A DNA stretch of 53,496 nt from Chryseobacterium sp. ISL-80 (GTDB lineage: Bacteria; Bacillota; Bacilli; Bacillales; Cytobacillaceae): positions 1-53,496 of the forward strand of contig JAGGQZ010000028.1 in assembly GCA_018613055.1 (NCBI GenBank). The letters run 5' to 3'. The notes beneath the pieces are model-generated. The model searched no databases. It saw only the letters and a program-made list of their open reading frames with translations, and had not been told where the DNA came from. Position numbers and translations under genes: made by a program. Shown piece after piece: positions 1 through 8,067 of the stretch (position 1 is its first letter; the number at the start of each line of letters is the position of its first letter).

Positions 1-107
1 TCCAACCTGTCAAAATAACATTCGATTCTTGACTGCTTTAGCCGCTTTGCCTTCCAATCTGTCCGTACTTGCCAGCATCGTGCATTAGGGGTACAGCTAC
101 TTCATTC

Positions 108-878
108 CTACTTATTACTTAGATATTTCCCGAATGTGATTTCCCCCATTTTCCGCAAAGAATTTGTATTTTCACCCTCGGAGATCGATTTGTACAGTTT
201 TCCTGGGAAAGAAATACTTAAAACTTTATTTGATTCATTATTTTTTTTTATTTTCAGTTCAGCCATTTCTTTTAATGTCATAATATCTGGTCCACCAAAA
301 TCCTCCGCTCTTCCTTGTGGATCTTTTTCCACTAAACCTATTAGATGACTGGCAAATTCACCAACATCAACAGTTTGAAATTTAAAGTTTCCAGGGACAA
401 TATATCTTTTAAAGAGTGGTTTTGATATAAATAAATTTTCGACAAAGTTGTGGAACTGAGTGGCACGTACAATTGTATGAGGGATCGAACTATTTTTTAA
501 CAACTCTTCTGCTTCATATTTTTGCTTGTAATATTTAAATGGTATTTCATCTATCCCAACAATTGAAGGATAAATAAGATGCTTTATGTGGTTCATTTTC
601 CCTAAAAACTCCTTAAAACCTAAAACCTCGACCATTTTTGAATTTTTAATCGGACTTGTTGCTGCGTGTATAATTACATCTACATCTTTTACTGCAGATT
701 CTAATCCTTCACCAGACGATAAATCGCTATAAATCCACTCGAAATGTCCTACTCCTTCAGGTTTTCTTCTTGAAGTTATTTTAACTTCATAATTCGAACC
801 TTCTAGTTGCTTAAGTAAAGTCGAACCTAGTAGTCCTGTTGAACCAGTAACCAATATCCTCAAAGTAAACACACCCAT
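108..878 (-). CDS. NAD(P)-binding SDR/NmrA-like protein
   Basis: This is a probable 256-residue atypical short-chain dehydrogenase. The N-terminus carries the nucleotide-binding motif TGSTGLLGSTLL directly after the first beta strand (LRILV). A following strand (VDVIIHAATSP) and a Y-x3-K-like motif (YYKQKYEAEELL) match extended or atypical SDRs of the NmrA/UbiE-associated type. The reading frame stays open further upstream, but the ATG at 878 is preferred because AGAGGA lies about 11 bases ahead and the beta strand starts five residues later. Substrate and pathway cannot be read from the sequence. It stands alone, and the next gene is divergent. Relatives act as NAD(P)H sensors or as oxidoreductases. 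Confidence 0.75.
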   Translation of the reverse strand: MGVFTLRILVTGSTGLLGSTLLKQLEGSNYEVKITSRRKPEGVGHFEWIYSDLSSGEGLESAVKDVDVIIHAATSPIKNSKMVEVLGFKEFLGKMNHIKHLIYPSIVGIDEIPFKYYKQKYEAEELLKNSSIPHTIVRATQFHNFVENLFISKPLFKRYIVPGNFKFQTVDVGEFASHLIGLVEKDPQGRAEDFGGPDIMTLKEMAELKIKKNNESNKVLSISFPGKLYKSISEGENTNSLRKMGEITFGKYLSNK

Positions 879-1113
879 TCTAATGGATTTCCTCTTTATT
901 TTCATATTCAGAAGTTGGATTTTTAATTCAACTATCCTCCCTCTTCGTTTAAGTAGGAATTCAGTATAAACTGTGCTTAATTGCTTGAGTGCCTACTTGC
1001 ACAGGTACATTGTAATAATTCGTTAAAAAATTTCAAAAAAACTTTAACAAAAAATATCTTCAGAACATATATTCGTGTATTATTTATTTATGACTATTAA
1101 GGGAGGGTTTTTT

Positions 1114-1584
1114 TTGAATTCAATTGACCTAATTATTTTAAACTTTAATGAAGTTCGAAGAAGAAGCATAAAAGTGTGGACATCAATTCCTGAAGAAAAA
1201 CTTACATGGAAGCCTGATGATGAAGCCATGAATTGCATAGAAATGATCAGGCATGTTCTGGAAAGCGAGCATTATTATCACCTAGCACTTATTAATAGAG
1301 GGAGTCTTTCAGAGTTTATTTCACCTTTCGAAAATAGGCCTTTCACTACTGTAAGCGCGGAATTGGAGTTTGCTGAACCATATCGTAATAAGTTCTTCGA
1401 CACAATCAATTCATTTTCTGAGGAAGATTTAACAAATATAAAGATAGACCGTTCTGATTCAGGATACATAAGAGACTTGGGGGATATGCTCCTTCGGATT
1501 GCCTACCACGAATCAATTCACACAGGCCAGCTATTGGATTATTTAAGAACTGCAGGGGTTCCACGGATACGAATCTGGGATTAA
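1114..1584 (+). CDS. DinB-fold protein, copy 1
   Basis: This 156-residue protein has the four-helix DinB/YfiT fold. Two histidines in a helix (IRHVLESEHYYH) and a C-terminal YHESIHTGQL motif are the expected metal-binding triad of the family. The start is taken as TTG at 1114, seven bases after GGGAGG; an ATG in the same frame further upstream lacks a ribosome-binding site. Family members are metal-dependent thiol transferases or hydrolases (bacillithiol S-transferases are one known role), but the substrate here is not visible. Three more DinB-fold genes lie in this window. A hairpin with a T-run follows. Confidence 0.85.
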   Translation: MNSIDLIILNFNEVRRRSIKVWTSIPEEKLTWKPDDEAMNCIEMIRHVLESEHYYHLALINRGSLSEFISPFENRPFTTVSAELEFAEPYRNKFFDTINSFSEEDLTNIKIDRSDSGYIRDLGDMLLRIAYHESIHTGQLLDYLRTAGVPRIRIWD

Positions 1585-1594
1585 ATTATTGTAC

Positions 1595-1626
1595 AGGTGC
1601 TTTCACTATAGTGAAGTACCTTTTTA
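1595..1626 (+). terminator. Terminator after DinB copy 1
   Basis: The arms AGGTGCTTTCAC and GTGAAGTACCT form an imperfect hairpin followed by TTTTT on the plus strand, directly after the DinB stop codon. Confidence 0.7.
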
Positions 1627-1720
1627 TTCTATATTAACATATATATCCATTTTAGTTACAGTAAAAGAAATATTAGTAGACATAACGCTTTTATGCTCCG
1701 AGAATCTGTGTGATGACGAC

Positions 1721-1750
1721 AACAAAAAACTCGTCAAAAATTGACGAGTT
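1721..1750 (-). terminator. Terminator of nuclease lipoprotein gene
   Basis: A perfect 9-bp stem (ACTCGTCAA/TTGACGAGT) is followed on the minus strand by a T-rich tract. It lies downstream of the minus-strand nuclease gene. Confidence 0.8.
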
Positions 1751-1821
1751 AATTTTGTCGCTTGTTCTTTAGTTTAGGACACGATATAAAAAAATATTAA
1801 CCATTTCAAAGTTCCAGGGGC

Positions 1822-2760
1822 TTACTCACCTACCATACCATCCCCGTCACGATCGTCCATATATTGGTATAGCCAATGCTCACTCGTTATTGGCATGCTA
1901 AAACCTGCTGCTTTGGCTTCTTTAATCGTTACCTGTCCATTACCGTCTGTATCAACACTAGAAACATCCTCGTTTGTGTTTGAACTAGTTGATTCGGAAG
2001 GCTCACTGCCTGTTAAACCCAGTGATTCGTTTACTTCATCAGGGTTCACATTATCAAATTTATCAATAATCTTGTTACCCATTAAAGTATAGGTATACTG
2101 ATAACTTGAAGGAATCTGCGTTACCGTATTCGGATATGTGATAATTGCTTCAAAATTTGTGGCTCCTCCTGCTTTACGGATCACGTCCTCCATATAAGCT
2201 TGATCACCATGTCGGTTGAGCGTACTATCCTGCGGGGTAATATTATAAGCATTCGATACCCCTCCAAGAGAATCAGCAATGATATGTCCTTCATCTAAAA
2301 TGTCACTTTCCACACCAGGAACCTTGGCCTCATCAGCGTAGTATCTTCCAGAAGATACTACAGGTTCGTTAAGGTCATCTTGTAGTTTGATTTCGTCAGC
2401 AATGACACGTACCAGTTGTCCGTATTCATTAGTAAATGCCCAATATTCACGGTCCCCATATCCAATGTCGACGACGACGTTAGCTTCACGATTACCAGAC
2501 AAATCACCGCCATCAACTTCAATAAGTTTGTAACCTGGGAACAGTTCACCATTTGCCTCAGTTTGTGTTTCCTCTACTACTGTTTCATCAACATCCGTAG
2601 TGTTCTTTTCTTCTTTTTCACTGTTTTCGGTTGTATTAACTGTAGTTACTTTTTGTGGATCTGTATCTCGATCCGTATTGGATGCATCTTTTACATTGCT
2701 ACAACCAACCATTGAAATAATCGTTAAAAGTAAGATTAAATAATTCATTTTCTTTTTCAT
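1822..2760 (-). CDS. Lipoprotein DNA/RNA non-specific endonuclease with Excalibur-like tail
   Basis: This 312-residue protein starts with a lipoprotein signal (IISMVGC, acylated Cys about residue 20) and a Thr/Glu-rich linker to about residue 70. The central domain contains DEGHIIADSLGG and ITPQDSTLNRHG, which match the catalytic His and Asn region of DNA/RNA non-specific endonucleases of the EndA/NucA kind. The last 45 residues hold an EF-hand-like loop (DTDGNGQVT) and then EAKAAGFSMPI and DRDGDGMVGE, the layout of an Excalibur calcium-binding domain. The two usual Excalibur cysteines are replaced here. It probably degrades extracellular nucleic acid at the cell surface. The Shine-Dalgarno is AGGAGAG, seven bases before the ATG. 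A second Excalibur lipoprotein lies just upstream. Confidence 0.85.
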   Translation of the reverse strand: MKKKMNYLILLLTIISMVGCSNVKDASNTDRDTDPQKVTTVNTTENSEKEEKNTTDVDETVVEETQTEANGELFPGYKLIEVDGGDLSGNREANVVVDIGYGDREYWAFTNEYGQLVRVIADEIKLQDDLNEPVVSSGRYYADEAKVPGVESDILDEGHIIADSLGGVSNAYNITPQDSTLNRHGDQAYMEDVIRKAGGATNFEAIITYPNTVTQIPSSYQYTYTLMGNKIIDKFDNVNPDEVNESLGLTGSEPSESTSSNTNEDVSSVDTDGNGQVTIKEAKAAGFSMPITSEHWLYQYMDDRDGDGMVGE

Positions 2761-2902
2761 TTTAGTACTCTCCTATAATAGTTCCCGAGTGTCATTTAGT
2801 GAGATCCGGAACATTAACCTTGTTAGCCTATTGCTAATAGTATATTCCAATATTAACATTATTTCTGTGGGTACTGTGTTCGAAGTTTTTTTAAATCTAA
2901 AA

Positions 2903-2936
2903 TTTTATCCCTTCTCAAATTAAGAGAAGGGATAAT
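2903..2936 (-). terminator. Probable terminator of Excalibur lipoprotein
   Basis: A long stem (TTATCCCTTCTC/GAGAAGGGATAA) lies downstream of the minus-strand gene. Only a short T tract follows, so termination is probable rather than certain. Confidence 0.55.
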
Positions 2937-3010
2937 TTCTTGAATTTCTTTATCAATTATTAACATAAATCTTTATTTGACCTGAAAGGAATCTGCTTAG
3001 AGATAATTAT

Positions 3011-3379
3011 CTATCTTTCACAAGCAAAATTATCTTTATCTCTATCCATTTTAGGTTTATAGGCTGGATGATCAGAAGGCACACCGTTTGGATATTTTTT
3101 CCTCAGTTCAGTACAATTGGCAAAGTCCTCTGTTTCTCCACTTGAAGCTGCAGCTGCTTGTGCTTCTGCTTCTGCCTTTGCTTTGGCTTCTGCCTCCGCC
3201 TTCGCTTTGGCTTCTGCTTCCACCTTCGCCTTCGCTTCTGCTTCCGCCTTCGCTTTCTCCTCAGAACCCTTTTCCTCATTTCTATCCTCTGCTTTTGAGG
3301 TTTCTGGACTTTCAGAAGAACAAGCAACTAAACTGAAAATCAAAAATAAAGCCAATAAACCTACTAAATACTTTTTCAA
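3011..3379 (-). CDS. Excalibur-domain lipoprotein with Lys/Ala/Glu repeat
   Basis: This 122-residue secreted lipoprotein starts at a TTG seven bases after GGGGGT; an in-frame ATG 15 bases earlier has no proper ribosome-binding site. The signal peptide ends in the lipobox LVAC. Residues of about 25 to 80 are a low-complexity repeat of AEAKAKAE type, likely an extended or helical spacer. The C-terminal domain has NCTELRKKYPNGVPSDHPAY and DRDKDNFACE, a complete Excalibur domain with both cysteines. Excalibur domains are thought to bind calcium and often accompany surface nucleases. The degenerate nuclease partner lies downstream. Confidence 0.85.
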   Translation of the reverse strand: MKKYLVGLLALFLIFSLVACSSESPETSKAEDRNEEKGSEEKAKAEAEAKAKVEAEAKAKAEAEAKAKAEAEAQAAAASSGETEDFANCTELRKKYPNGVPSDHPAYKPKMDRDKDNFACER

Positions 3380-3489
3380 CTCGTTGACCCCCATAATATT
3401 TTAATAATCTTAATCTTTCATATTAATGTTGATCAGTTTTCTTTTCGTTGCCATAGCAAAAAGGAGTATCATGTATACCGGGTTAGCCC

Positions 3490-4014
3490 TTATTTTGTAT
3501 ACCTGTTCGCATAACTTGAAGCCACAAATGAATCAGGTTTGATTTGTGCTTCGAGCCCGACTGATTCGATACGCTTAATCATTTCATCCACATATATTCT
3601 GGTTTTATTTTTTGCCCCCAGCCCAAGATCCAAATGTCCCACCATCTTAAAACTGGCACCCTTTTTAACATATGGCAGCAATAGGTCGATTATTTGTTTT
3701 TGTTTTTGCGGAGTGAACATGCAGGCAACTTCCTGCGTGAAGTTTGTTTCCAACGAAATCTTCTCCTGTAAGGTTTCAATTTTCCTTGATATATTAACGG
3801 CACGGTAGCAAGCCCAAACACCTTTGCCTTCACGTTGTATGACCACTCCTGTGATAAAGCGCGTGTAGGAACCATGTACTTGAGAGTCCGTGCCAATGAT
3901 CAATCTGTGGTTGCCATTTGGCTGCACTTTGATGAACGACAGGATATGCTGGAAGACCTCTTCAAATTCCATATTCCGTTTTGTCAAATTCTGAAAACCT
4001 TTTTGGAGTTTCAT
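3490..4014 (-). CDS. YkuK family RNase H-like protein
   Basis: The 174-residue protein matches B. subtilis YkuK (DUF458) along its whole length. Conserved blocks are RNMEFEEVF, IGTDSQVH, FITGVVIQ, EGKGVWACYR and the C-terminal KPDSFVASSYANRYTK. The fold is RNase H-like, with the Asp of GTDSQ and the Asp of HLDLG as likely acidic centre residues. The physiological role of YkuK is not established to my knowledge. The start at 4014 (MKLQKGF) gives the usual family length and follows AGGTG. An in-frame ATG five codons earlier is possible. Confidence 0.85.
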   Translation of the reverse strand: MKLQKGFQNLTKRNMEFEEVFQHILSFIKVQPNGNHRLIIGTDSQVHGSYTRFITGVVIQREGKGVWACYRAVNISRKIETLQEKISLETNFTQEVACMFTPQKQKQIIDLLLPYVKKGASFKMVGHLDLGLGAKNKTRIYVDEMIKRIESVGLEAQIKPDSFVASSYANRYTK

Positions 4015-4183
4015 TTCATTCACCTGCATTTCGGAGAAAGGTTTTACTCATTTATATGCTGCGATAAAGTTGGTTATCAGCATTTCTAATTCTTTCTAAA
4101 CTGATTAAATCGCGAAGCTTGTCATTTGCGAAAATATTTACATTTTGCTTTTAGAATGTTTACAATAAAACTATAAAGTCCAT

Positions 4184-4322
4184 AAATTTAAAAAAGAGCT
4201 TCCGGGTGCAAACGGAAACTCAGATGTACAGCAAGCTGCTTGAAGTGCAGCGCGACTAGTGTGAATAAGAAATGACCTACTCAAACAATGGGCGTTGCAG
4301 GGTAGGTCATTTCTTTTTGTTT
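4184..4322 (+). ncRNA. Putative antisense antitoxin RNA of the Hol-Tox locus
   Basis: A plus-strand RNA is predicted to run convergently into the toxin gene. Its end is well supported: AAATGACCTAC (4270-4280) and GTAGGTCATTT (4302-4312) form a perfect 11-bp stem followed by CTTTTTGTTT. The 3' half of that stem covers the toxin stop codon. A possible promoter is TTTAGA (4150-4155), 16 bases, then TATAAA (4172-4177), which puts the RNA start near 4184. The layout resembles txpA/RatA and bsrG/SR4 of B. subtilis, where antisense RNA pairs with the 3' end of toxin mRNA and triggers RNase III decay. The terminator is seen; the promoter is weak, so the start is inferred. Confidence 0.5.
4189..4219 (-). 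terminator. Terminator of Hol-Tox mRNA
   Basis: On the minus strand GTTTCCG pairs with CGGAAGC (one G-U), followed by TCTTTTTT. It lies about 90 bases after the toxin stop codon, so the toxin mRNA would carry a long 3' tail that overlaps the opposing RNA. Confidence 0.6.
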
Positions 4323-4405
4323 GCAGAAATACCTAATGTGACTACGGCAATGACTAAAGCAGCAAAACTAATCATCATCATGTTCATTCCTTCGTACGTA
4401 ACCAT
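4307..4405 (-). CDS. Hol-Tox family type I toxin, 32 residues
   Basis: The short frame encodes MVTYEGMNMMMISFAALV followed by a hydrophobic stretch and the tail SANKKK. This is the pattern of putative holin-like toxins related to BsrG, BsrE and TxpA: M-x-T-Y-E, Met-rich start, one membrane helix (about residues 9-27), Lys-rich end. GGGAGTG lies eight bases before the ATG, which supports translation. Related peptides insert into the membrane and stop growth or disturb the envelope when their antisense RNA is absent. The opposing RNA and two facing terminators around 4190-4322 complete a type I toxin-antitoxin module. Confidence 0.8.
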   Translation of the reverse strand: MVTYEGMNMMMISFAALVIAVVTLGISANKKK

Positions 4406-4658
4406 CAGCGGCACTCCCTTTCCTAAGAAAGTGAGGAATGACCGCTGTCCACCCCGCATTTGCTGTACATAGATAATCATGCCACAGGAATGTATGTTCG
4501 CATAAATCGAACACGGTCTTATAATTTACTATAAATGAACAATTCAAAATGCTATAGGCCTCCTTTCTTTCGAATTCCGAAATAAAATAATAGACCTATC
4601 ACCTATCCTGTTTTATAGTGTAAGTATTAAGTAAATTCTAAAAACGGGAGGCTATTAA

Positions 4659-5603
4659 ATGGAATATCGTCGCTTAGGCAACACGGGGTTGAAAGTAAGT
4701 GAAATTAGTCTTGGCAGCTGGCTTACATATGGCGGGTATGTGGAAGAGCAAAATGCGGTTGATTCGATTGATTTAGCGTACGAATCAGGAATTAATTTCT
4801 TTGATACGGCTAATGTCTATATCCGCGGCGAGGCTGAAAAGGTTGTCGGCAAGGCATTGTCTAAATATCCTAGAAGTTCTTATGTGCTGGCAACGAAGGT
4901 TTTTGGCAAAATGGGAGATGGCCCGAACGATCAGGGCCTTTCCCGCAAGCATATTATCGAGCAATGTGATGCAAGCTTGAAGAGACTGGGCATGGATTAT
5001 ATCGATATCTATTATTGCCATCGCTACCATCAGGAGACTCCGCTGGAGGAAACCTTGCGTGCTCTTGATGATCTAGTGAGACAGGGAAAGGTACTTTATC
5101 TTGGTGTAAGTGAATGGACAGCTGAACAAATTACCGAAGCAGTCCATCTGGCGGATAAAAAGCTGCTGGACAGAATAGTCGTCAATCAGCCGAATTACAG
5201 CATGCTGCACCGTAATATTGAAAAAGAAATCATCCCGGTCAGCGAAAAGCATGGAATTGGCCAGGTTGTTTTCTCCCCGCTAGCACAGGGCGTGCTGACA
5301 GGAAAGTACTCAAAAGACCAGTTGGCACCAGAAGGCAGCCGTGCAGCACAGCAGAATACAAATATGTCCCATATCCTCACACAACAAAATCTTGAAAAAG
5401 TGGACCAGTTGAAATCCATAGCAGCTGATGAAAATTTATCATTAGCACAACTCTCAATTGCCTGGATCTTAAGACAGCCAAACGTATCAAGTGCCATTGT
5501 AGGCGCAAGCCGCCCGCAACAGCTTGAGGAAAACGTAAAAGCCTCAGGGGTAAAATTGTCCAATGATGTTCTTGAGAGAATCACTGAAATCCTTAACGAT
5601 TGA
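4659..5603 (+). CDS. Aldo/keto reductase
   Basis: This 314-residue protein is a full-length aldo/keto reductase of the voltage-gated potassium channel beta-subunit-like branch. It has the family start EYRRLGNTGLKVSEISLGSW and the catalytic tetrad Asp49, Tyr54, Lys80 and His121 (FDTANVY, ATKVFG, YYCHRYH). The NADPH-binding end is SAIVGASRPQQLEENV. It should reduce aldehydes or ketones with NADPH in the cytoplasm; the natural substrate is unknown. The ATG follows GGGAGG with good spacing. It forms a single-gene unit closed by a strong hairpin. Confidence 0.9.
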   Translation: MEYRRLGNTGLKVSEISLGSWLTYGGYVEEQNAVDSIDLAYESGINFFDTANVYIRGEAEKVVGKALSKYPRSSYVLATKVFGKMGDGPNDQGLSRKHIIEQCDASLKRLGMDYIDIYYCHRYHQETPLEETLRALDDLVRQGKVLYLGVSEWTAEQITEAVHLADKKLLDRIVVNQPNYSMLHRNIEKEIIPVSEKHGIGQVVFSPLAQGVLTGKYSKDQLAPEGSRAAQQNTNMSHILTQQNLEKVDQLKSIAADENLSLAQLSIAWILRQPNVSSAIVGASRPQQLEENVKASGVKLSNDVLERITEILND

Positions 5604-5619
5604 TAAAAACCAAAATAAA

Positions 5620-5664
5620 AACCAAAGGATTCCGTTTTTGCCAAGGTATCCTTTGGTTTATTTA
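5620..5664 (+). terminator. Terminator after aldo/keto reductase
   Basis: The arms AACCAAAGGAT and ATCCTTTGGTT form a perfect 11-bp stem followed by a T-rich stretch. The structure is symmetric enough to work in both directions. Confidence 0.85.
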
Positions 5665-5736
5665 TATTTAATAGTTTCCAAACCAGTTAGTAATGGAAAA
5701 AATGATGAAACATAATACAAAAATACTCTGACCTGA

Positions 5737-6234
5737 TCAAAAAATAAACTTCCTCGTAGCAGGCCAACTCCCATGCAGTTTTCTAAGCATAACGATTTGT
5801 CCGATATGATGTGCATTATGTCGCGTTACTCCTGAAATCATTTCGGCTGCTGTAAGCTCTTTAAATTTAAATTGGGTGCCCTCGTCTGTCATGTGTTCGA
5901 ATAACACGTGCAGGTCATGGTTTGTTTTATATACCTTTTTTAAAAGGCTTTCCCACTCTTCCTCGCTCCATTTATGTGCTTTTCGAAACGTTTCGTCGTT
6001 CTCTGAAGCTTCCTGGAACTGACCGATGCTGTCAGTTAGTCTTCTCAACAGCCGTTCCTGAAAATAAAGAAGATGACTGACAATTTCGGCTATACAATTC
6101 ACGTTTCCTTCCTGAGGCTTCCAGACTGCATCAGAATAAGTGACCCCTTTTAGTGCATCCAGTAATGGTGGGTACCAATCCTCACGATTATAAGTGTTCA
6201 AAAAATCATGGAGTAATAATTCATTTAACTTCAT
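5737..6234 (-). CDS. DinB-fold protein, copy 2
   Basis: This 165-residue protein has the DinB four-helix fold. The metal ligands are likely the His of IVSHLLYFQ and the two of VTRHNAHHIGQI, a typical C-terminal motif. WKPQEGNVNCIAEIVSHLL is close to the matching segment of copy 1 (WKPDDEAMNCIEMIRHVL). GGAGG stands seven to eight bases before the ATG. It is transcribed alone. The function is probably a metal-dependent thiol transfer or hydrolysis, with unknown substrate. Confidence 0.85.
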   Translation of the reverse strand: MKLNELLLHDFLNTYNREDWYPPLLDALKGVTYSDAVWKPQEGNVNCIAEIVSHLLYFQERLLRRLTDSIGQFQEASENDETFRKAHKWSEEEWESLLKKVYKTNHDLHVLFEHMTDEGTQFKFKELTAAEMISGVTRHNAHHIGQIVMLRKLHGSWPATRKFIF

Positions 6235-6432
6235 AGTATTGCCTCCTTGAACTCTTGCTTTTTATTCTGCACTTGACCCTTCTCCTTAGTTCTATACATC
6301 TTTTATGGGAGCCATGTTTATTCTCCCTTATTTCTTTATGACGATGTATAATCCATTATTCGAAGAAAACCTATGGAAGAAGGGATAAAGAACGAATAGG
6401 TACCTTGTTTTTTAATTCCAAAAGTAAGTGTA

Positions 6433-6465
6433 AAGGTTGAATCTTTATTTCAATAGTTCAGCCTT
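6433..6465 (-). terminator. Terminator of the AAGGCTGAA family
   Basis: AAGGTTGAA and TTCAGCCTT pair (one G-U) just downstream of the minus-strand PstS-like gene. The same arm sequence recurs in three other hairpins of the window. Confidence 0.5.
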
Positions 6466-6474
6466 TCAGAATTC

Positions 6475-7935
6475 TTATTCCCCGAAAGAAATATACCCTA
6501 CCTCTTCAACTAGGTATTGTCCCTGGGGTCCCTGCATCCATTCAAGCATGGGTTGGATTGTTTTTTTCGGATTGTCTTTTAAAGTAATTGCATATAGATT
6601 GACGACATATGGATAGGTACCGTTTGCTATATTCTCTTTTGATGGTTCGATTCCATCAAGAGAAAGCAGCTTAATATTTTCATTTGGATTCATGCCTGTC
6701 GCAAAAAATCGGAATGAGTATCCTAATGAATGATTATAGTTCCGATAGCTTGCTACTTCCTCCATCAGGTCTCCCATCCCTGCTACCTCTTCTTTCAAAG
6801 CCGGCATCAAAGGCGCTTCCCCCATGAATTTTTCCATGATCGTCTGGCTGCCGGAATCAGCAGGCCGCTGGAACGCAAGGATTTTCTCATCCATTCCGCC
6901 TATCTCACTCCAGTGGGTGATTCTGCCAGAATAAATCGAGCGGATCATTTCTGATGACAAACCATTTATCGGGTTTTTTTCATTTACGAAAAATACAAAT
7001 GCTTCCTTTCCAATCGGTGTAAGAACGAGTTCCTTTCCTTTGCTTTCAGCCAGGCTTTGCTGAGCGGCGGATGGCTGGGCGCCGAAAAAGATGTCCACCT
7101 CACCTGAAAGAAGTCTTTCAAACGCATAAATCGTATTGGTAAAACTCACAATCTCCTCCCCAGTCGGAAGTGTTGACTGGTAAGAAATGTTTTTATATGT
7201 AGCGTTTGCGAACGCTGAATAAACTGGAAACGCAGCCTCTGCGCCATCCAACACCGGCATTTCATCCTGGTTTTCCACCATAAAGCTGGCTGGTTCTTTT
7301 AGTTTAGGGAGCTTATTATTTGGATTGCTCACAGTATACGGCTCCAGGTCAACACTTGAAAAGCCGTTCCCGTACTCAAAACCATAAGAAGGTGGCAATA
7401 CAAACTTGGCTCTTTCCATGTAGATAGCGCCGCTGATGGCAAAGAAAACGAGAAGGATGGCAATGCTTCCCCCCATGCGAAATTTACTGATTGCCACCTT
7501 TGTACTTTTTCGCCGTTCTGCTATGAAAAAACCAACCAAAAAGAAGAGATAATATGCAAATGGGACAGCAAATACCAATAGAAATTCACCCATCATAGCA
7601 GAGATAAAAGAGTTGGGCAGGAATGGGAAAAGGGCAAATACGAAAAACGTCCAGATATCATGACCGAAGAAACCTTTTGACCCGATCATCCCTACAGTGG
7701 CCAGTAAAACTGTTGTAAAAAGCGGTACATAAACGGGAAGATACCGTGCGTAAAAGGTTTCGGCACTGGATTTTTTTCCATGATAAATTCCAGTGGCAAT
7801 TGCAATGATTGAGACTATCAAAAGCAAAAGCGGCGGGCCAAATCTCTCAATCGGTAAAACAGCAAATCCCAAAAATGATAGAAAAATTGGCAAAACCACG
7901 ATATAGACAATCAACGAACCTGCATCTTTTTTCAT
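6475..7935 (-). CDS. Membrane-anchored PstS-like substrate-binding protein
   Basis: The 486-residue protein joins an integral membrane N-terminal half to a phosphate-binding-protein-like domain. Residues 1-175 hold about five hydrophobic segments, the last one being IAILLVFFAISGAIYM. From about residue 230 the sequence follows the PstS fold: VLDGAEAAFPVYSAFA, VDIFFGAQPSA, SEMIRSIYSGRITHWSEIGG and RPADSGSQTIMEKFM, the last being the typical ligand-binding segment. PstS proteins normally have only a lipoprotein anchor and sit beside pstCAB, and no permease or ATPase gene is present here. It may sense or bind an anion at the outer membrane face. The ATG at 7935 is ten bases after AGGG; a GTG two codons upstream is less well placed. 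Confidence 0.75.
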   Translation of the reverse strand: MKKDAGSLIVYIVVLPIFLSFLGFAVLPIERFGPPLLLLIVSIIAIATGIYHGKKSSAETFYARYLPVYVPLFTTVLLATVGMIGSKGFFGHDIWTFFVFALFPFLPNSFISAMMGEFLLVFAVPFAYYLFFLVGFFIAERRKSTKVAISKFRMGGSIAILLVFFAISGAIYMERAKFVLPPSYGFEYGNGFSSVDLEPYTVSNPNNKLPKLKEPASFMVENQDEMPVLDGAEAAFPVYSAFANATYKNISYQSTLPTGEEIVSFTNTIYAFERLLSGEVDIFFGAQPSAAQQSLAESKGKELVLTPIGKEAFVFFVNEKNPINGLSSEMIRSIYSGRITHWSEIGGMDEKILAFQRPADSGSQTIMEKFMGEAPLMPALKEEVAGMGDLMEEVASYRNYNHSLGYSFRFFATGMNPNENIKLLSLDGIEPSKENIANGTYPYVVNLYAITLKDNPKKTIQPMLEWMQGPQGQYLVEEVGYISFGE

Positions 7936-7954
7936 GTCCACACATCCCTAACGC

Positions 7955-7990
7955 TTATTTATTTAGTGTAATTTTACACTAAATAAATAA
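7955..7990. repeat. Perfect 17-bp inverted repeat with 2-base loop
   Basis: TTATTTATTTAGTGTAA is repeated in inverted form around a central TT. It lies 20 bases upstream of the PstS-like start codon, on the promoter side, and is not followed by a usable T tract for a known transcript. A repressor operator or an mRNA leader hairpin are both possible. Confidence 0.75.
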
Positions 7991-8007
7991 TTTGGTAAAT
8001 AAGAATA

Positions 8008-8050
8008 ATAAAAAAACAAAGGCAAAACCAATTTTAAAATTGATTTTGCC
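8008..8050 (-). terminator. Terminator of M20 amidohydrolase gene
   Basis: A 15-bp stem with one mismatch (GGCAAAATCAATTTT/AAAATTGGTTTTGCC) is followed by TTTGTTTTTTT on the minus strand, 18 bases after the stop codon. Confidence 0.9.
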
Positions 8051-8067
8051 TGTTTTGATTTAATCCC

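Noticed and set aside
3088-3404. Long frames opposite the Excalibur lipoprotein (Leu/Pro-rich or Ala/Ser-rich)
   Set aside because: They mirror the AEAKAKAE low-complexity repeat and do not have starts with ribosome-binding sites.
4272-4472. Plus-strand 66-codon frame
   Set aside because: The real signal here is the Hol-Tox peptide on the other strand and a non-coding RNA on this strand. The frame contains a terminator stem.
6318-6401. Plus-strand 27-codon frame MGAMFILPYFFMTMYNPLFE...
   Set aside because: It looks like a protein end but has no ribosome-binding site and is closed by a stop just upstream. It may be a gene remnant, but the support is too weak.
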